NCBI RefSeq assembly: GCF_026107515.2
Contig: NZ_JAPCHW010000016.1
Span: 31,689-95,688 of the forward strand
From: Glutamicibacter sp. MNS18
GTDB lineage: Bacteria > Actinomycetota > Actinomycetes > Actinomycetales > Micrococcaceae
Reading direction: 5' to 3'
Length of the DNA: 64,000 nucleotides
How positions within the stretch are numbered: the first letter of the stretch is position 1; each line of letters starts with the position of its first letter. Both the position numbers and the translations under genes were made by a program. Shown piece after piece: positions 52,694 through 61,702 of this stretch. Under the pieces are notes generated by a model. The model was given only the letters and a program-made list of their open reading frames with translations. It was not told the DNA's origin and did no database searches.

Positions 52694-55600
52694 TTAGCGG
52701 GCGAAGGCCTGCTGCAGCAATACGGCCTGCTCGGCCTCGTGGCGCTTGGAGGTACCGGCGCTGGTGGCAGCCGATGCCGGCCGGGAGACCAGCGACACCT
52801 TCCGCTGCAGCTCGGTGGCCACGTTCAGCGCGAAGAACGGCCATGGGCCCTGGTTGGCAGGTTCATCCTGCACCCAGCTGACCGTGGCGTTCGGGTACTT
52901 GGCCAGCTCGGCGGCGATCTGCTCGGTCGGGGCCGGGTAGAGCTGCTCGACACGGATGATCGCGGTCTTCTCGTCCTTGGCCTTGGTCCGGGTGGACAGC
53001 AGGTCGTAGTAGAGGCGACCGGAGACCAGCAGCACCTTGTCCACCGCGGCGGCGTTGGGGATCGACTCGTCGCCGATCACCTCGCGGAAACCACCGGTGG
53101 TGAAGTCCTCCACGTTGGTGGCGGCGGCCTTCAGGCGCAGCAGCTGCTTCGGGGTGAAGACGATCAGCGGCTTGCGCGGACGGGCGTAGGCCTGGCGGCG
53201 CAACAGGTGGAAGTGGTTGGCGCCGTTGGACGGCTGGGCCACGACCATGTTGTTTTCCGCGCACATCTGCAGGAAGCGTTCGATGCGGGCGCTGGAGTGA
53301 TCCGGGCCCTGCCCCTCGTAGCCGTGCGGCAGCAGCATCACCAGGGAGGAGGACTGCGACCACTTCTGCTCGGCCGAGGAGATGAACTCGTCGATCACCG
53401 TCTGCGCGCCGTTGACGAAGTCGCCGAACTGCGCTTCCCACATCACCAGGGCATCCGGGCGCTCCACCGAGTACCCGTACTCGAAGCCCAGGGCCGCGTA
53501 TTCGCTCAGCAGCGAGTCGTAGATCCAGATCGGGGCCTGGTCCTCGCCCAGGTGGTTCAGCGGGTACCACTCATCGTCGTTGAGCCGGTCGTGGAACATC
53601 GAATGGCGCTGCACGAAGGTGCCGCGGCGCGAGTCCTGGCCGGCCAGGCGTACCGGCACACCCTCCATGGACAGCGAACCGATGGCCGCCAGTTCGGCGA
53701 AGCCCCAGTCGATACCGCCCTCGCGGCTCATCTTCTCCCGGCGCTCAAGCAGCGACTTGAGCTTGTTGTGCACGTTGAAGCCCTCGGGGATGGCCAGGTG
53801 GGCTTCGCCGATGTGCGCCAGGGTCTGCGCCGAGATCGCGCTCGGGCGGGCGGCATCGCGGGTCAGCTCGTCCTCGGCCTGGGCGAACGGCTTCTCCAGG
53901 TCGTTGATGGTCGAACCCGGGGTGACGATCGGGATCGGCGAGGTCTGCGCGGCGTGGGTCTCGGAGAAGATCCGCTCCAGCGACCCGCGGTACTCGGCCA
54001 GCGCGTTGTCGGCCTCCTCCTGGGTGATATCCCCACGACCCACCAGCGCCTCGGTGTACAGCTTGCGGGTCGAGCGCTTGGCCTCGATCAGGTTGTACAT
54101 CATCGGCTGGGTCATCGACGGGTCGTCGCCCTCGTTGTGACCGCGGCGGCGGTAGCAGATCAGGTCGATGACCACGTCCTTGCCGAACTTCTGGCGGTAC
54201 TCGAACGCCAGTTGGCCGGCGCGCACCACGTCCTCGGGATCGTCCCCGTTGACGTGGAAGACCGGGGCCTGCACGGCACGGGCCACATCGGTGGAGTACT
54301 CGCTGGAGCGCGAGGAGCTCGGCGCGGTGGTGAAGCCGATCTGGTTGTTCACGATCACGTGGATCGTGCCGCCGGTGCGGTAACCCGGCAGCTGGCTCAT
54401 GGCCAGGACCTCGGAGACCACACCCTGCCCGGCAAACGCGGCATCGCCGTGTACCAGCAGCGGCAGCACGGTGCCGGAGGAGCCCAAACGGTCCAGCTTG
54501 GCACGGGTGATGCCCTCCAGCACCGGGTCCACCGCTTCCAGGTGCGACGGGTTGGCCGCCAGGTACACCTTGGTCTGGTTCCCGGCATCCGAGGTGTAGG
54601 ACCCCTCGGTGCCCAGGTGGTACTTCACGTCACCCGAACCCTGCACCGAGCCCGGGGTGGCGGTCCCCTCGAATTCGCGGAAGACCTGGGCGTAGGTCTT
54701 GCCGGCGATGTTGGTCAGCACGTTCAACCGGCCACGGTGGGCCATGCCGATGGCCACCTCGTCCAGGTGCTCGTCCGCGGCGTCGGAGATGATCGCATCC
54801 AACAGCGGAATCAGCGACTCGCCGCCTTCCAGCGAGAAGCGTTTCTGCCCGACGAACTTGGTCTGCAGGAAGGTCTCGAAGGCCTCCGCGGCGTTGAGCT
54901 TGGACAGGATCCGCTTCTGCTCCTCGCGGCTCGGCTTGCGGTACGGGGTTTCCAGCTTCTCCTGGAACCACTCGCGCTCGGCCGGTTCCTGCAGGTGCAT
55001 GTACTCGATGCCGGTGGTGCGGCAGTACGCATCGCGCAGCACACCGAGGATGTCACGCAGCAGCATCCGGTCCTTGCCGCCCAGCCCGCCGGTGACCCAT
55101 TCGCGGTCCAGGTCCCACAGGGTCAGCCCGTAGGTCTTGATGTCCAGGTCCGGGTGCTTGCGCTGGACGTATTCCAGCGGGTTGATATCGGCCATCAGGT
55201 GCCCGCGCACCCGGTAGGCGTGGATCAGGTGCTGGATCCGGGCGACCTTGTTGACCTGCAACTCGATGTCGACCTGGTTGTCCACGGCCCAGCGCACCGG
55301 CTCGTACGGGATGCGCAGCTGCTCGAAGATCTCGTCGTAGAAGCCCTGCTCACCGAGCAGCAGCGATTCGACCAGCTTCAGGAACTCGCCGGACCCTGCA
55401 CCCTGGATGACACGGTGGTCGTAGGTGCTGGTCAGCGTGATGTGCTTGCCGATGCCCAGCGAGGCCACGGTCTTCTCCGCGGCACCACGGTATTCGGCCG
55501 GGTACTCCAGGGCACCGACACCGATGATCGCGGCCTGGCCCTTGGACAGCCGGGGCACCGAGTGCACGGTGCCGATGCCGCCGGGGTTGGTCAGCGAGAC

Positions 55601-56461
55601 GGTGGTACCGGCGTAGTCGTCGGCGGTGAGCTTGTTGGCCCGCGCCCGCTTGATCAGGTCCTCGTAGGTGGCCCAGAACTCGTTGAAGCTCAGGGTCTCG
55701 GCGGCCTTGACATTCGGTACGGCCAGCATGCGGGTGCCATCGGGCTTCGGCATGTCGATGGCGATACCGAAGTTCACGTGCGCCGGCTGGATGGCGGTGG
55801 GCTTCTTGTCCACGACATCGTAGGTGACGTTCATCGACGGGAACTGCTTCAGGGCACGCACCACGGCAAAGCCGATCAGGTGCGTGAAGGAGATCTTGCC
55901 GCCGCGGGTGCGCTTGAGGTGGTTGTTGATGACCACACGGTTGTCGATCATCAGCTTGGCCGGTACCGCACGCACCGTGGTGGCGGTCGGCACGGTGAGG
56001 CTGGCATCCATGTTGGTGGCGATGGCCTTCATTGGCCCGCGCAACGCGGTGCGCTTCTCTTCACCGTAGGACTGGTTGGATGTCTGGGGCTTGGGGGCCT
56101 GCGCCGGGATCGGGGCAGTCTTCGGTGCCGGTTCCTGGGCCTTGGTGGCCTCGGGCCTGGCGGCTTCTGGCTTTTCGGCAGCCGGTTCGCTGGACCGGGC
56201 GGCAGCGGCGGCACGGGGCGCGCCTTGGGCCTTTTCATTAGGGGACGCAGCGGTTTTCGCGGCCGACCGGGCCGGCACGGGGGCCGCCTGCTCGGCAACG
56301 GGTTCTGCCTTGTCCGCGGTGAGGGACTCGAAAATGTCCCACCATTTCTTATCGACCGAGTTCTTGTCGACGAGGTACTGCTGGTACAACTCGTCTACTA
56401 GCCACTCGTTTCCACCGAATTCTTCCGTCAGCCGGTGGTGTGCTTGATCTGGCACGTGCAA
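52694..56461 (-). CDS. kgd: Multifunctional 2-oxoglutarate decarboxylase/dehydrogenase E1-E2 (Kgd)
   Basis: Oxidises 2-oxoglutarate in the TCA cycle. The 1255-residue chain is the actinobacterial fusion: a short N-terminal E1 tag (HHRLTEEFGGNEWLVDELYQQYLVDKNSVDKKWWDIFESL), a long Ala/Pro linker with no lipoyl domain, a succinyltransferase catalytic domain (about 140-370, with STYDHRVIQGAGSGEFLKLVE), then the thiamin-diphosphate E1 (LVHGDAAFAGQGVVSEVLAMSQLPGYRTGGTIHVIVNNQIGFTT). It needs lipoyl groups from a separate E2. GarA, coded at 9.2-9.6 kb, is the known inhibitor of this enzyme. Terminal residues are complete. Confidence 0.97.
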   Translation of the reverse strand: MHVPDQAHHRLTEEFGGNEWLVDELYQQYLVDKNSVDKKWWDIFESLTADKAEPVAEQAAPVPARSAAKTAASPNEKAQGAPRAAAAARSSEPAAEKPEAARPEATKAQEPAPKTAPIPAQAPKPQTSNQSYGEEKRTALRGPMKAIATNMDASLTVPTATTVRAVPAKLMIDNRVVINNHLKRTRGGKISFTHLIGFAVVRALKQFPSMNVTYDVVDKKPTAIQPAHVNFGIAIDMPKPDGTRMLAVPNVKAAETLSFNEFWATYEDLIKRARANKLTADDYAGTTVSLTNPGGIGTVHSVPRLSKGQAAIIGVGALEYPAEYRGAAEKTVASLGIGKHITLTSTYDHRVIQGAGSGEFLKLVESLLLGEQGFYDEIFEQLRIPYEPVRWAVDNQVDIELQVNKVARIQHLIHAYRVRGHLMADINPLEYVQRKHPDLDIKTYGLTLWDLDREWVTGGLGGKDRMLLRDILGVLRDAYCRTTGIEYMHLQEPAEREWFQEKLETPYRKPSREEQKRILSKLNAAEAFETFLQTKFVGQKRFSLEGGESLIPLLDAIISDAADEHLDEVAIGMAHRGRLNVLTNIAGKTYAQVFREFEGTATPGSVQGSGDVKYHLGTEGSYTSDAGNQTKVYLAANPSHLEAVDPVLEGITRAKLDRLGSSGTVLPLLVHGDAAFAGQGVVSEVLAMSQLPGYRTGGTIHVIVNNQIGFTTAPSSSRSSEYSTDVARAVQAPVFHVNGDDPEDVVRAGQLAFEYRQKFGKDVVIDLICYRRRGHNEGDDPSMTQPMMYNLIEAKRSTRKLYTEALVGRGDITQEEADNALAEYRGSLERIFSETHAAQTSPIPIVTPGSTINDLEKPFAQAEDELTRDAARPSAISAQTLAHIGEAHLAIPEGFNVHNKLKSLLERREKMSREGGIDWGFAELAAIGSLSMEGVPVRLAGQDSRRGTFVQRHSMFHDRLNDDEWYPLNHLGEDQAPIWIYDSLLSEYAALGFEYGYSVERPDALVMWEAQFGDFVNGAQTVIDEFISSAEQKWSQSSSLVMLLPHGYEGQGPDHSSARIERFLQMCAENNMVVAQPSNGANHFHLLRRQAYARPRKPLIVFTPKQLLRLKAAATNVEDFTTGGFREVIGDESIPNAAAVDKVLLVSGRLYYDLLSTRTKAKDEKTAIIRVEQLYPAPTEQIAAELAKYPNATVSWVQDEPANQGPWPFFALNVATELQRKVSLVSRPASAATSAGTSKRHEAEQAVLLQQAFAR

Positions 56462-56884
56462 CGCCTCTCCCTGATTTTTTACGATGTTCTAGCTTGGGCG
56501 GGCGGCGGCCCGAGGACGCAATGGTGGCCACCGTGCACACAAGATTTCTAGACCTCCCCAATAGTCTAGTGACAATTTGGTCGACTTTGCGAAGACGCGT
56601 CACGGATCACACGAAGGGATTCTCACAATTCGGCCGCTCATCGGGGTTTTCGTGCCGTTTGCCTATTTAAAGTGTCGTTGATGCAAAGTTCGGATTCCTT
56701 GGTTAGACTGATGCGCACTATGGACAGTCATTCTCGATGCCGGCCCGCCGCCTCCGCGCGCAGTGCCGGCTGCCCCAGACATCACCAGGCCGGTTCCACC
56801 TCTCGATCGGAGCCTTCTAGTTGCCCTTGGCCGGTAACCAGAACACATTTCCCACAGCCAGCCCGAGGGTGGAGATAGCCCTTC
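56462..56884. promoter_or_regulatory. Divergent control region of kgd and the CNNM genes
   Basis: 423 bases without a gene I credit. On the minus strand, AGTCTAGTGAC near 56568-56578 reads as CACTAGACT, with TAGACT as a kgd -10 candidate. On the plus strand TTAGACTGATGCG near 56702-56714 could serve the other direction. No extended palindrome found. Confidence 0.35.
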
Positions 56885-58207
56885 ATGGAATGGTTATACA
56901 TTGCCCTTGGCATGGTCCTGATTCTCGGAACCGGGTTCTTCGTCGCCGTTGAATTCGCCTTGGTCGCACTGGACAAGTCCACCGTCGCCCAGGCCGTGGA
57001 GGCCGGCGAACGCGGCGCCAAACCGCTGTACCAGTGCCTGACATCCCTTTCGACCCAGCTTTCCTCGTGCCAGCTGGGCATCACCCTGACCACCCTGCTC
57101 ACCGGTTACGTCCTGGAGCCGGCGATGAGCGCGCTGATCTCCCCGCTGCTGGAAGCCGCCGGGGTCACCGGAGGCAGTGCCACCGCGGTATCCGTCGTGC
57201 TCTCGATGACCGTGGCCACGCTGCTGTCGATGCTCATCGGCGAGCTGATCCCGAAGAACCTGGCGATCGCCCGGGCCATGGCGGTGGGCAAGGCGCTGGC
57301 CCGCCCGCAGCTGCTGTTCACCGCGATCTTCAAACCCGCCATCGTGGGCCTGAACGGTTTTTCCAACCAGGTACTCAAGCGCTTCTTCAACCTGGAGGCG
57401 AAGGAGGAGATCTCCGCCGCCCGCAGTGCCCGCGAACTGGCCTCGCTGGTGCGCCGCTCGGCCGAGCTGGGGACGCTGGATAACCAGACGGCCAAGTTCG
57501 TCGAGTCCACCATCGAGTTCTCCGAGCGCACCGCCGCAGATGTGATGACCCCGCGCACCACCATGGCCACCATCGATTCCGCGGCCCCGCTCTCGGAGCT
57601 GATCAACCTCAGCGCCGAAACCGGGTTCTCCCGGTTCCCGGTGATCGCCGGCTCCAGCGACGAGATCCAGGGGGTGTGCCACATCAAGCGCGTGGTGTCG
57701 GTGCCGCGCGAACGCCGCGGCGCCCTGCAGGTCGGCGAGTTCGCGATGGACACCCTCTATGTTCCCGAAACCATCCACCTGGATATCCTGCTGGAGCAAT
57801 TGCGCGAGGCCGAATACCAGGTCGCGGTCGTAATGGACGAATACGGCGGCACCGCCGGGTTCGTGACCCTGGAGGACCTGATCGAGGAAATCGTCGGGGA
57901 GGTCTCCGACGAGCACGACGAGGACGAGGACGAGGTGCTGCAGCAGCCCGACGGCTCCTGGCTGTTGCCGGGCATGTTCCGTCCGGACCAGGTCAACGAC
58001 CACTTCGAGAAGGACATCATCCCCGAGGAGGCCTCGTACGACACCATCGGCGGGTTCATGCTCGCCGAACTGGGCCGGTTGGCCGAGCTGGCCGATGCGG
58101 TGGACACCCCGGCCGGGCACTTCACGGTGACCGAACTGGACGGACGGCGCATCGCCCAGGTCCGTTTCACCCCGGCCGCAACGTCACAGGAGGCCGACGA
58201 TGAGTGA
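56885..58207 (+). CDS. CNNM/CorC-type membrane protein (hemolysin family), long form
   Basis: A 440-residue protein with the DUF21 (CNNM) membrane domain at about 1-190 (four helices; FVAVEFALVALDKSTVAQ, GITLTTLLTGYVLEP), a CBS pair at about 205-335 (DVMTPRTTMATIDSAAPL, FPVIAGSSDEIQGVCHIKRVV, YQVAVVMDEYGGTAGFVTLEDLIEEIVGEV) and a CorC_HlyC domain at the C-terminus (SWLLPGMFRPDQVNDHF to GRRIAQVRF). Family members transport or sense magnesium or other divalent ions. Pairs with the next gene, overlapping it by eight bases. Confidence 0.92.
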   Translation: MEWLYIALGMVLILGTGFFVAVEFALVALDKSTVAQAVEAGERGAKPLYQCLTSLSTQLSSCQLGITLTTLLTGYVLEPAMSALISPLLEAAGVTGGSATAVSVVLSMTVATLLSMLIGELIPKNLAIARAMAVGKALARPQLLFTAIFKPAIVGLNGFSNQVLKRFFNLEAKEEISAARSARELASLVRRSAELGTLDNQTAKFVESTIEFSERTAADVMTPRTTMATIDSAAPLSELINLSAETGFSRFPVIAGSSDEIQGVCHIKRVVSVPRERRGALQVGEFAMDTLYVPETIHLDILLEQLREAEYQVAVVMDEYGGTAGFVTLEDLIEEIVGEVSDEHDEDEDEVLQQPDGSWLLPGMFRPDQVNDHFEKDIIPEEASYDTIGGFMLAELGRLAELADAVDTPAGHFTVTELDGRRIAQVRFTPAATSQEADDE

Positions 58208-59270
58208 CTTGGCTGGCCTGGTCTGGCTGGTGGTCCTGCTGCTGGCCAATGCCTTCTTTGTCGGCAGCGAATTCGCGGTGATGAGCGCGCGCCGTTCGCA
58301 GATCGAACCACTGGTCGACGCGGGCAACAAGCGCGCCAAGGTGGCGTTGTGGGCGATGGAGAACGTCTCGGTGATGCTCGCGGTCTGCCAGCTGGGAATC
58401 ACCGTCTGCTCGCTGCTGATCCTGAACATCTCCGAACCGGCGATCCACCACCTGCTGGTGGTTCCGCTGGAGGGCATCGGCGTACCGGCGGCGATCGCCG
58501 ATACCGGGGCCTTTTTGATCGCCCTGGTGGTGGTGACCTTCCTGCATGTGACCTTCGGCGAGATGGTGCCCAAGAACATCTCGGTCTCCGTCGCCGATAA
58601 GGCCGTGCTGCTCCTGGCCCCGCCGCTGGTCTGGCTCTCCAGGCTGCTGCATCCGGTCATCTGGTTGCTCAACGGGCTGGCCAACTCCTTCCTGCGCCTG
58701 TTCGGGGTGCAACCGCAGAACGAGGTCACCAGCGCCTACACGGCCGCCGAGGTGCGTTCGATCATCCAGTCCTCCAGCGAGGAGGGCACCTTGGAAGACG
58801 ACGACGCGCTGCGGCTGAACAAGGCGTTGGAGTTCACCTCGGTCACCGCTGGCAGCTGCATGGTGGAGCTGGGTAAGCTCTTCACCCTGGAATGGGGGCA
58901 AACCACCGCCCGCGAGTTCGAGTCGAAGGTCGCCAAGACCGGGTACTCGCGCATGATGATCACCCGGGCGGGGGTGCCGGTGGGCTACTGGCATGTGAAG
59001 GACGTGATGCTCATCGACGACGAGCATTCCACCCAGCCGCTGCGTGACCTGCCACTGCACCCGCTGGGGCAGGTGGCCGCCGGGGACGAGATCGAGGTGG
59101 CGCTGGAGGCCATGCGCCAGCAGGGAAACCACCTGTCCACCGTGGTGGATTCGACCGGCAAGGTCATCGGGGTACTGTTCCTGGAGGACATCATCGAGGT
59201 GCTGGTCGGCGAGATCAGCGATACCACCCGGAAACGCCATGCGCCCCCGGGAGTGCAGAACGCGGAGTGA
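58200..59270 (+). CDS. CNNM-type membrane protein, short form
   Basis: A 356-residue protein with the DUF21 domain (FVGSEFAVMSARRSQIEPLVDAG, VTFLHVTFGEMVPKNISVSVADKAVLLLAPPLVW) and a CBS-like pair ending at VIGVLFLEDIIEVLVGEISDTTRK. It lacks the C-terminal CorC_HlyC domain of its neighbour, and its first CBS is diverged. ATG 58200 lies eight bases inside the previous stop. Such pairs probably form a complex; the short member may lean on the long one for the missing domain. Confidence 0.9.
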   Translation: MSDLAGLVWLVVLLLANAFFVGSEFAVMSARRSQIEPLVDAGNKRAKVALWAMENVSVMLAVCQLGITVCSLLILNISEPAIHHLLVVPLEGIGVPAAIADTGAFLIALVVVTFLHVTFGEMVPKNISVSVADKAVLLLAPPLVWLSRLLHPVIWLLNGLANSFLRLFGVQPQNEVTSAYTAAEVRSIIQSSSEEGTLEDDDALRLNKALEFTSVTAGSCMVELGKLFTLEWGQTTAREFESKVAKTGYSRMMITRAGVPVGYWHVKDVMLIDDEHSTQPLRDLPLHPLGQVAAGDEIEVALEAMRQQGNHLSTVVDSTGKVIGVLFLEDIIEVLVGEISDTTRKRHAPPGVQNAE

Positions 59271-59295
59271 TGAAGTGCCCCGCACGAAGCACCGG

Positions 59296-59317
59296 TAATG
59301 GGAATCAATCGCAATTA
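59296..59317. promoter_or_regulatory. Candidate Zur box ahead of the zinc ABC genes
   Basis: TAATGGGAATCAATCGCAAT, continued by TA, is an imperfect palindrome like actinobacterial Zur boxes (AATG-AAAATCATTT-CATT type). TAGAAT at 59321-59326 is a -10 directly after it, so bound repressor would block the promoter. A Zur-type gene lies 2 kb downstream. Confidence 0.55.
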
Positions 59318-59420
59318 CTATAGAATGGCTGTGGCATCGCCCGAGGGGCGGTGCCACGGCCATTTCCAACCGCCCCCATCCAGCGGGGCTTGTCACCGAC
59401 ATCCAGCGGAAAGCGGGAGC

Positions 59421-60221
59421 ATGCCAGAGAACGAGATCGTTTCCTTCACCGGCGCGCGCCTGGCCTTCGGCTCACGTGTGCTCTGGCAGGACCTGGACCT
59501 GAAGGTGCGGCCCGGGGAGTTCCTGGCCGTCCTCGGTCCCAATGGCTCGGGCAAGACCAGTTTCATCAACACCATGCTGGGTACCACCACCTTGCAGGCC
59601 GGCCAGGTGCTCATCGGCGGCAAGCCGGTGCACCGCGGTTCGGACCTGGTCGGGCTGATCCCGCAGCAGCGCCCCATCGGCGACCACGTCCCGTTGCGCG
59701 CCCGCGACCTGGTGGCCCTGGGCGTGGACGGCAACCGCTGGGGGGTGCGGATGCGCCGCGCCAGGGTGGCGGCCCGGGTCGATGAACTGCTGGAGCTGGT
59801 GGGCGCCACCGACTACGCGCACCGCCCGGTGGCCGACCTCTCCGGCGGCGAGCAGCAGCGCCTGCGCGCCGCGCAGGCGCTGGCCAGCAACCCGCGGGTG
59901 CTGTTGTGCGACGAGCCGCTGCTGAGCCTGGACCTGCACCACCAGCAGGCGATCAGCGAGGTGATCCACCGGCAGGCGGCCGACGCCGGCGCCGCGGTGA
60001 TCTTCGTGACCCACGAGATCAACCCGATCCTGCCCTATGTGGACCGGGTGCTGTACCTGGCCGGCGGGCGGTTCCACATCGGCACCGTTGACGAGGTGAT
60101 GCGCAGCGAGGTGCTCAGCGAACTGTACGGTTCACGGGTCGAGGTGCTGCGGGTCAACGGGCGGATCGTGGTGGTCACCGGCGACGGTGAACGCCGGCTG
60201 CCGGCAACGGACGGGAAGTAG
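59421..60221 (+). CDS. Zinc/manganese ABC transporter ATPase
   Basis: A 266-residue ABC ATPase from ATG 59421, behind GGGAG; upstream in-frame starts lie across the Zur box. Walker A GPNGSGKTS (about 37-45), Q-loop LIPQQRP, signature LSGGEQQRLRAAQ, Walker B VLLCDEPLLSLD, H-switch THEINPILP. It is of the ZnuC/MntB class. The permease starts 10 bases after its stop. No binding-protein gene is adjacent. Confidence 0.88.
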   Translation: MPENEIVSFTGARLAFGSRVLWQDLDLKVRPGEFLAVLGPNGSGKTSFINTMLGTTTLQAGQVLIGGKPVHRGSDLVGLIPQQRPIGDHVPLRARDLVALGVDGNRWGVRMRRARVAARVDELLELVGATDYAHRPVADLSGGEQQRLRAAQALASNPRVLLCDEPLLSLDLHHQQAISEVIHRQAADAGAAVIFVTHEINPILPYVDRVLYLAGGRFHIGTVDEVMRSEVLSELYGSRVEVLRVNGRIVVVTGDGERRLPATDGK

Positions 60222-60231
60222 GTACGGGCAC

Positions 60232-61083
60232 ATGGATGGTTTTCTCGACCTGGTGCTGGATTTCTCCGACTACGGCGCACTGCTGCCGCTGGTGAGCAAC
60301 TCGCTGATCGCCGGGGCGGTGCTCGGCGTAGTGGGCGGGCTGATCGGCATCTTCATTATGATGCGCGATATGGCCTTCGCCGTGCACGGCATCGCCGAAC
60401 TGTCCTTCGCCGGGGCCTCCTTCGCGCTGCTGGTCGGCGCGGATGTGGTGACCGGCTCGGTGATCGGCTCGCTGCTGGCGGCCCTGGTGCTGGGGGTGCT
60501 GGGCACCCGGGCGAAGGACCGCAACTCGATCACCGGGGTGCTGATGCCCTTCGGGCTGGGCCTGGGCATCCTGTTCCTCTCGCTCTACGAGGGGCGCAGT
60601 GCCAACAAGTTCGGACTGCTCACCGGCCAGATCGTGGCGGTGGACGATGTCCAGCTGACCGGCATGCTGCTGCTGAGCGCCGGGGTGGTCCTGGCGCTGC
60701 TGGCGATGTGGCGGCCGCTGACCTTCGCCAGCGTGGACCCGGTGCTGGCCCGCGCCCGCGGGGTGCGCACCGCCGGACTGTCCATCGCGTTCATGGTGGT
60801 GCTGGCCCTGGCGGTGGCGATGGCCATCCAGGTGGTTGGCGCGCTGCTGGTGCTGGCGCTGCTGATCACCCCCAGTGCCGCGGCCTTGCGGGTGAGCAGC
60901 AACCCGTTGCTCACCGTCCTGCTCTCGGTGGCCTTCGCCCTGACCAGCGTGTTGGGCGGGATCCTGCTGGCCCTGGGCGGTTCGTTGCCGATCAGCCCGT
61001 ACGTGACCACCATTTCCTTCGTGATCTACCTGGTCTGCCGGCTGCTGGAAAAGGCCCGGTCCCCACGCCGCCACCTGGTGTAG
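60232..61083 (+). CDS. Zinc/manganese ABC transporter permease
   Basis: A 283-residue ABC-3 family permease with about eight helices: LPLVSNSLIAGAVLGVVGGLIGIFIMMRDMAFAVHGIAELSFAGASFALLVG, RNSITGVLMPFGLGLGILFLSLYEG, VVLALAVAMAIQVVGALLVLALLITPSAAALRVS. The AAA-like block is the usual coupling loop. Expected to partner the ATPase upstream and the missing metal-binding lipoprotein. Confidence 0.9.
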   Translation: MDGFLDLVLDFSDYGALLPLVSNSLIAGAVLGVVGGLIGIFIMMRDMAFAVHGIAELSFAGASFALLVGADVVTGSVIGSLLAALVLGVLGTRAKDRNSITGVLMPFGLGLGILFLSLYEGRSANKFGLLTGQIVAVDDVQLTGMLLLSAGVVLALLAMWRPLTFASVDPVLARARGVRTAGLSIAFMVVLALAVAMAIQVVGALLVLALLITPSAAALRVSSNPLLTVLLSVAFALTSVLGGILLALGGSLPISPYVTTISFVIYLVCRLLEKARSPRRHLV

Positions 61084-61111
61084 CTCCGGTCGCGACGCCC
61101 GTCGCGGGATG

Positions 61112-61561
61112 CTACTTGACGTCGATGCGCGGCTGGTCGCTGCGACCGAGCGCCCGGCACTGGGCGCACAGGCCGTAGATCTCCACCGTGTGCTCCGGGT
61201 CGGAGAAACCGTGCTCCTCGGCCACACGGGCCGCCCAGCGTTCCACCGAGGGGGCCGAGACCTCAACGGTCTTGGCGCACACCCGGCAGACCAGGTGGTG
61301 GTGGTGTCCCTCGGTCAGGCACTGGCGATAGCGGGCCTCGCCGTCGCCCGAATGCAGCACATCGACCAGGCCGTCGTCGGCCATCGACTGCAGCAGCCGG
61401 TAGACCGTGGCCAGCGAGACCTTGTGATCGGCATCCTGCAGCCAACGGTGCAATTGCTGGGCCGTGGCGAAGTCGTTGACCTGGACTAACGCCTCGTTCA
61501 CGGCCACGCGCTGTTTGGTGACCCGGGTTTCCCCGGTACGCGCGGTTGAAGGTTGCGTCAT
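61112..61561 (-). CDS. zur: Fur-family zinc uptake regulator Zur
   Basis: A 149-residue Fur protein from ATG 61561 (GAGGAGCGG upstream). HTH: ATAQQLHRWLQDADHKVSLATVYRLLQSMADDGLVDVLHSG. Metal sites: HHHHLVCRVCAKTVEVS and the structural zinc pair CAQCRAL, both CxxC. Position next to zinc-type ABC genes and a Zur-like box favour Zur over Fur or PerR. It is convergent with the transporter genes and divergent from the next gene. Confidence 0.9.
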   Translation of the reverse strand: MTQPSTARTGETRVTKQRVAVNEALVQVNDFATAQQLHRWLQDADHKVSLATVYRLLQSMADDGLVDVLHSGDGEARYRQCLTEGHHHHLVCRVCAKTVEVSAPSVERWAARVAEEHGFSDPEHTVEIYGLCAQCRALGRSDQPRIDVK

Positions 61562-61686
61562 AAACGGACACCGCTCCTCACTGGTGATGACGTGCCCGCG
61601 GGCCACGTGACGGGTATTTCTCCAATTTTAGCCAACTTCCCCTCCCAATGCCCGCCGATGGCTGGCCTCGGGTGTGGCTTGGCCCC

Positions 61687-61702
61687 TAGGCTAGTGGGTA
61701 TG
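61687..61702 (+). promoter_or_regulatory. Leaderless-type promoter of the MBL-fold gene
   Basis: TAGGCT at 61687-61692, then exactly 7 bases, then ATG 61700. No ribosome site is seen, so the mRNA is probably leaderless. Confidence 0.55.

Noticed and set aside
52739-56401. 1220-codon open frame antisense to kgd
   Set aside because: Same GC-driven shadow of a clear gene; composition is low-complexity and no start or ribosome site supports it.
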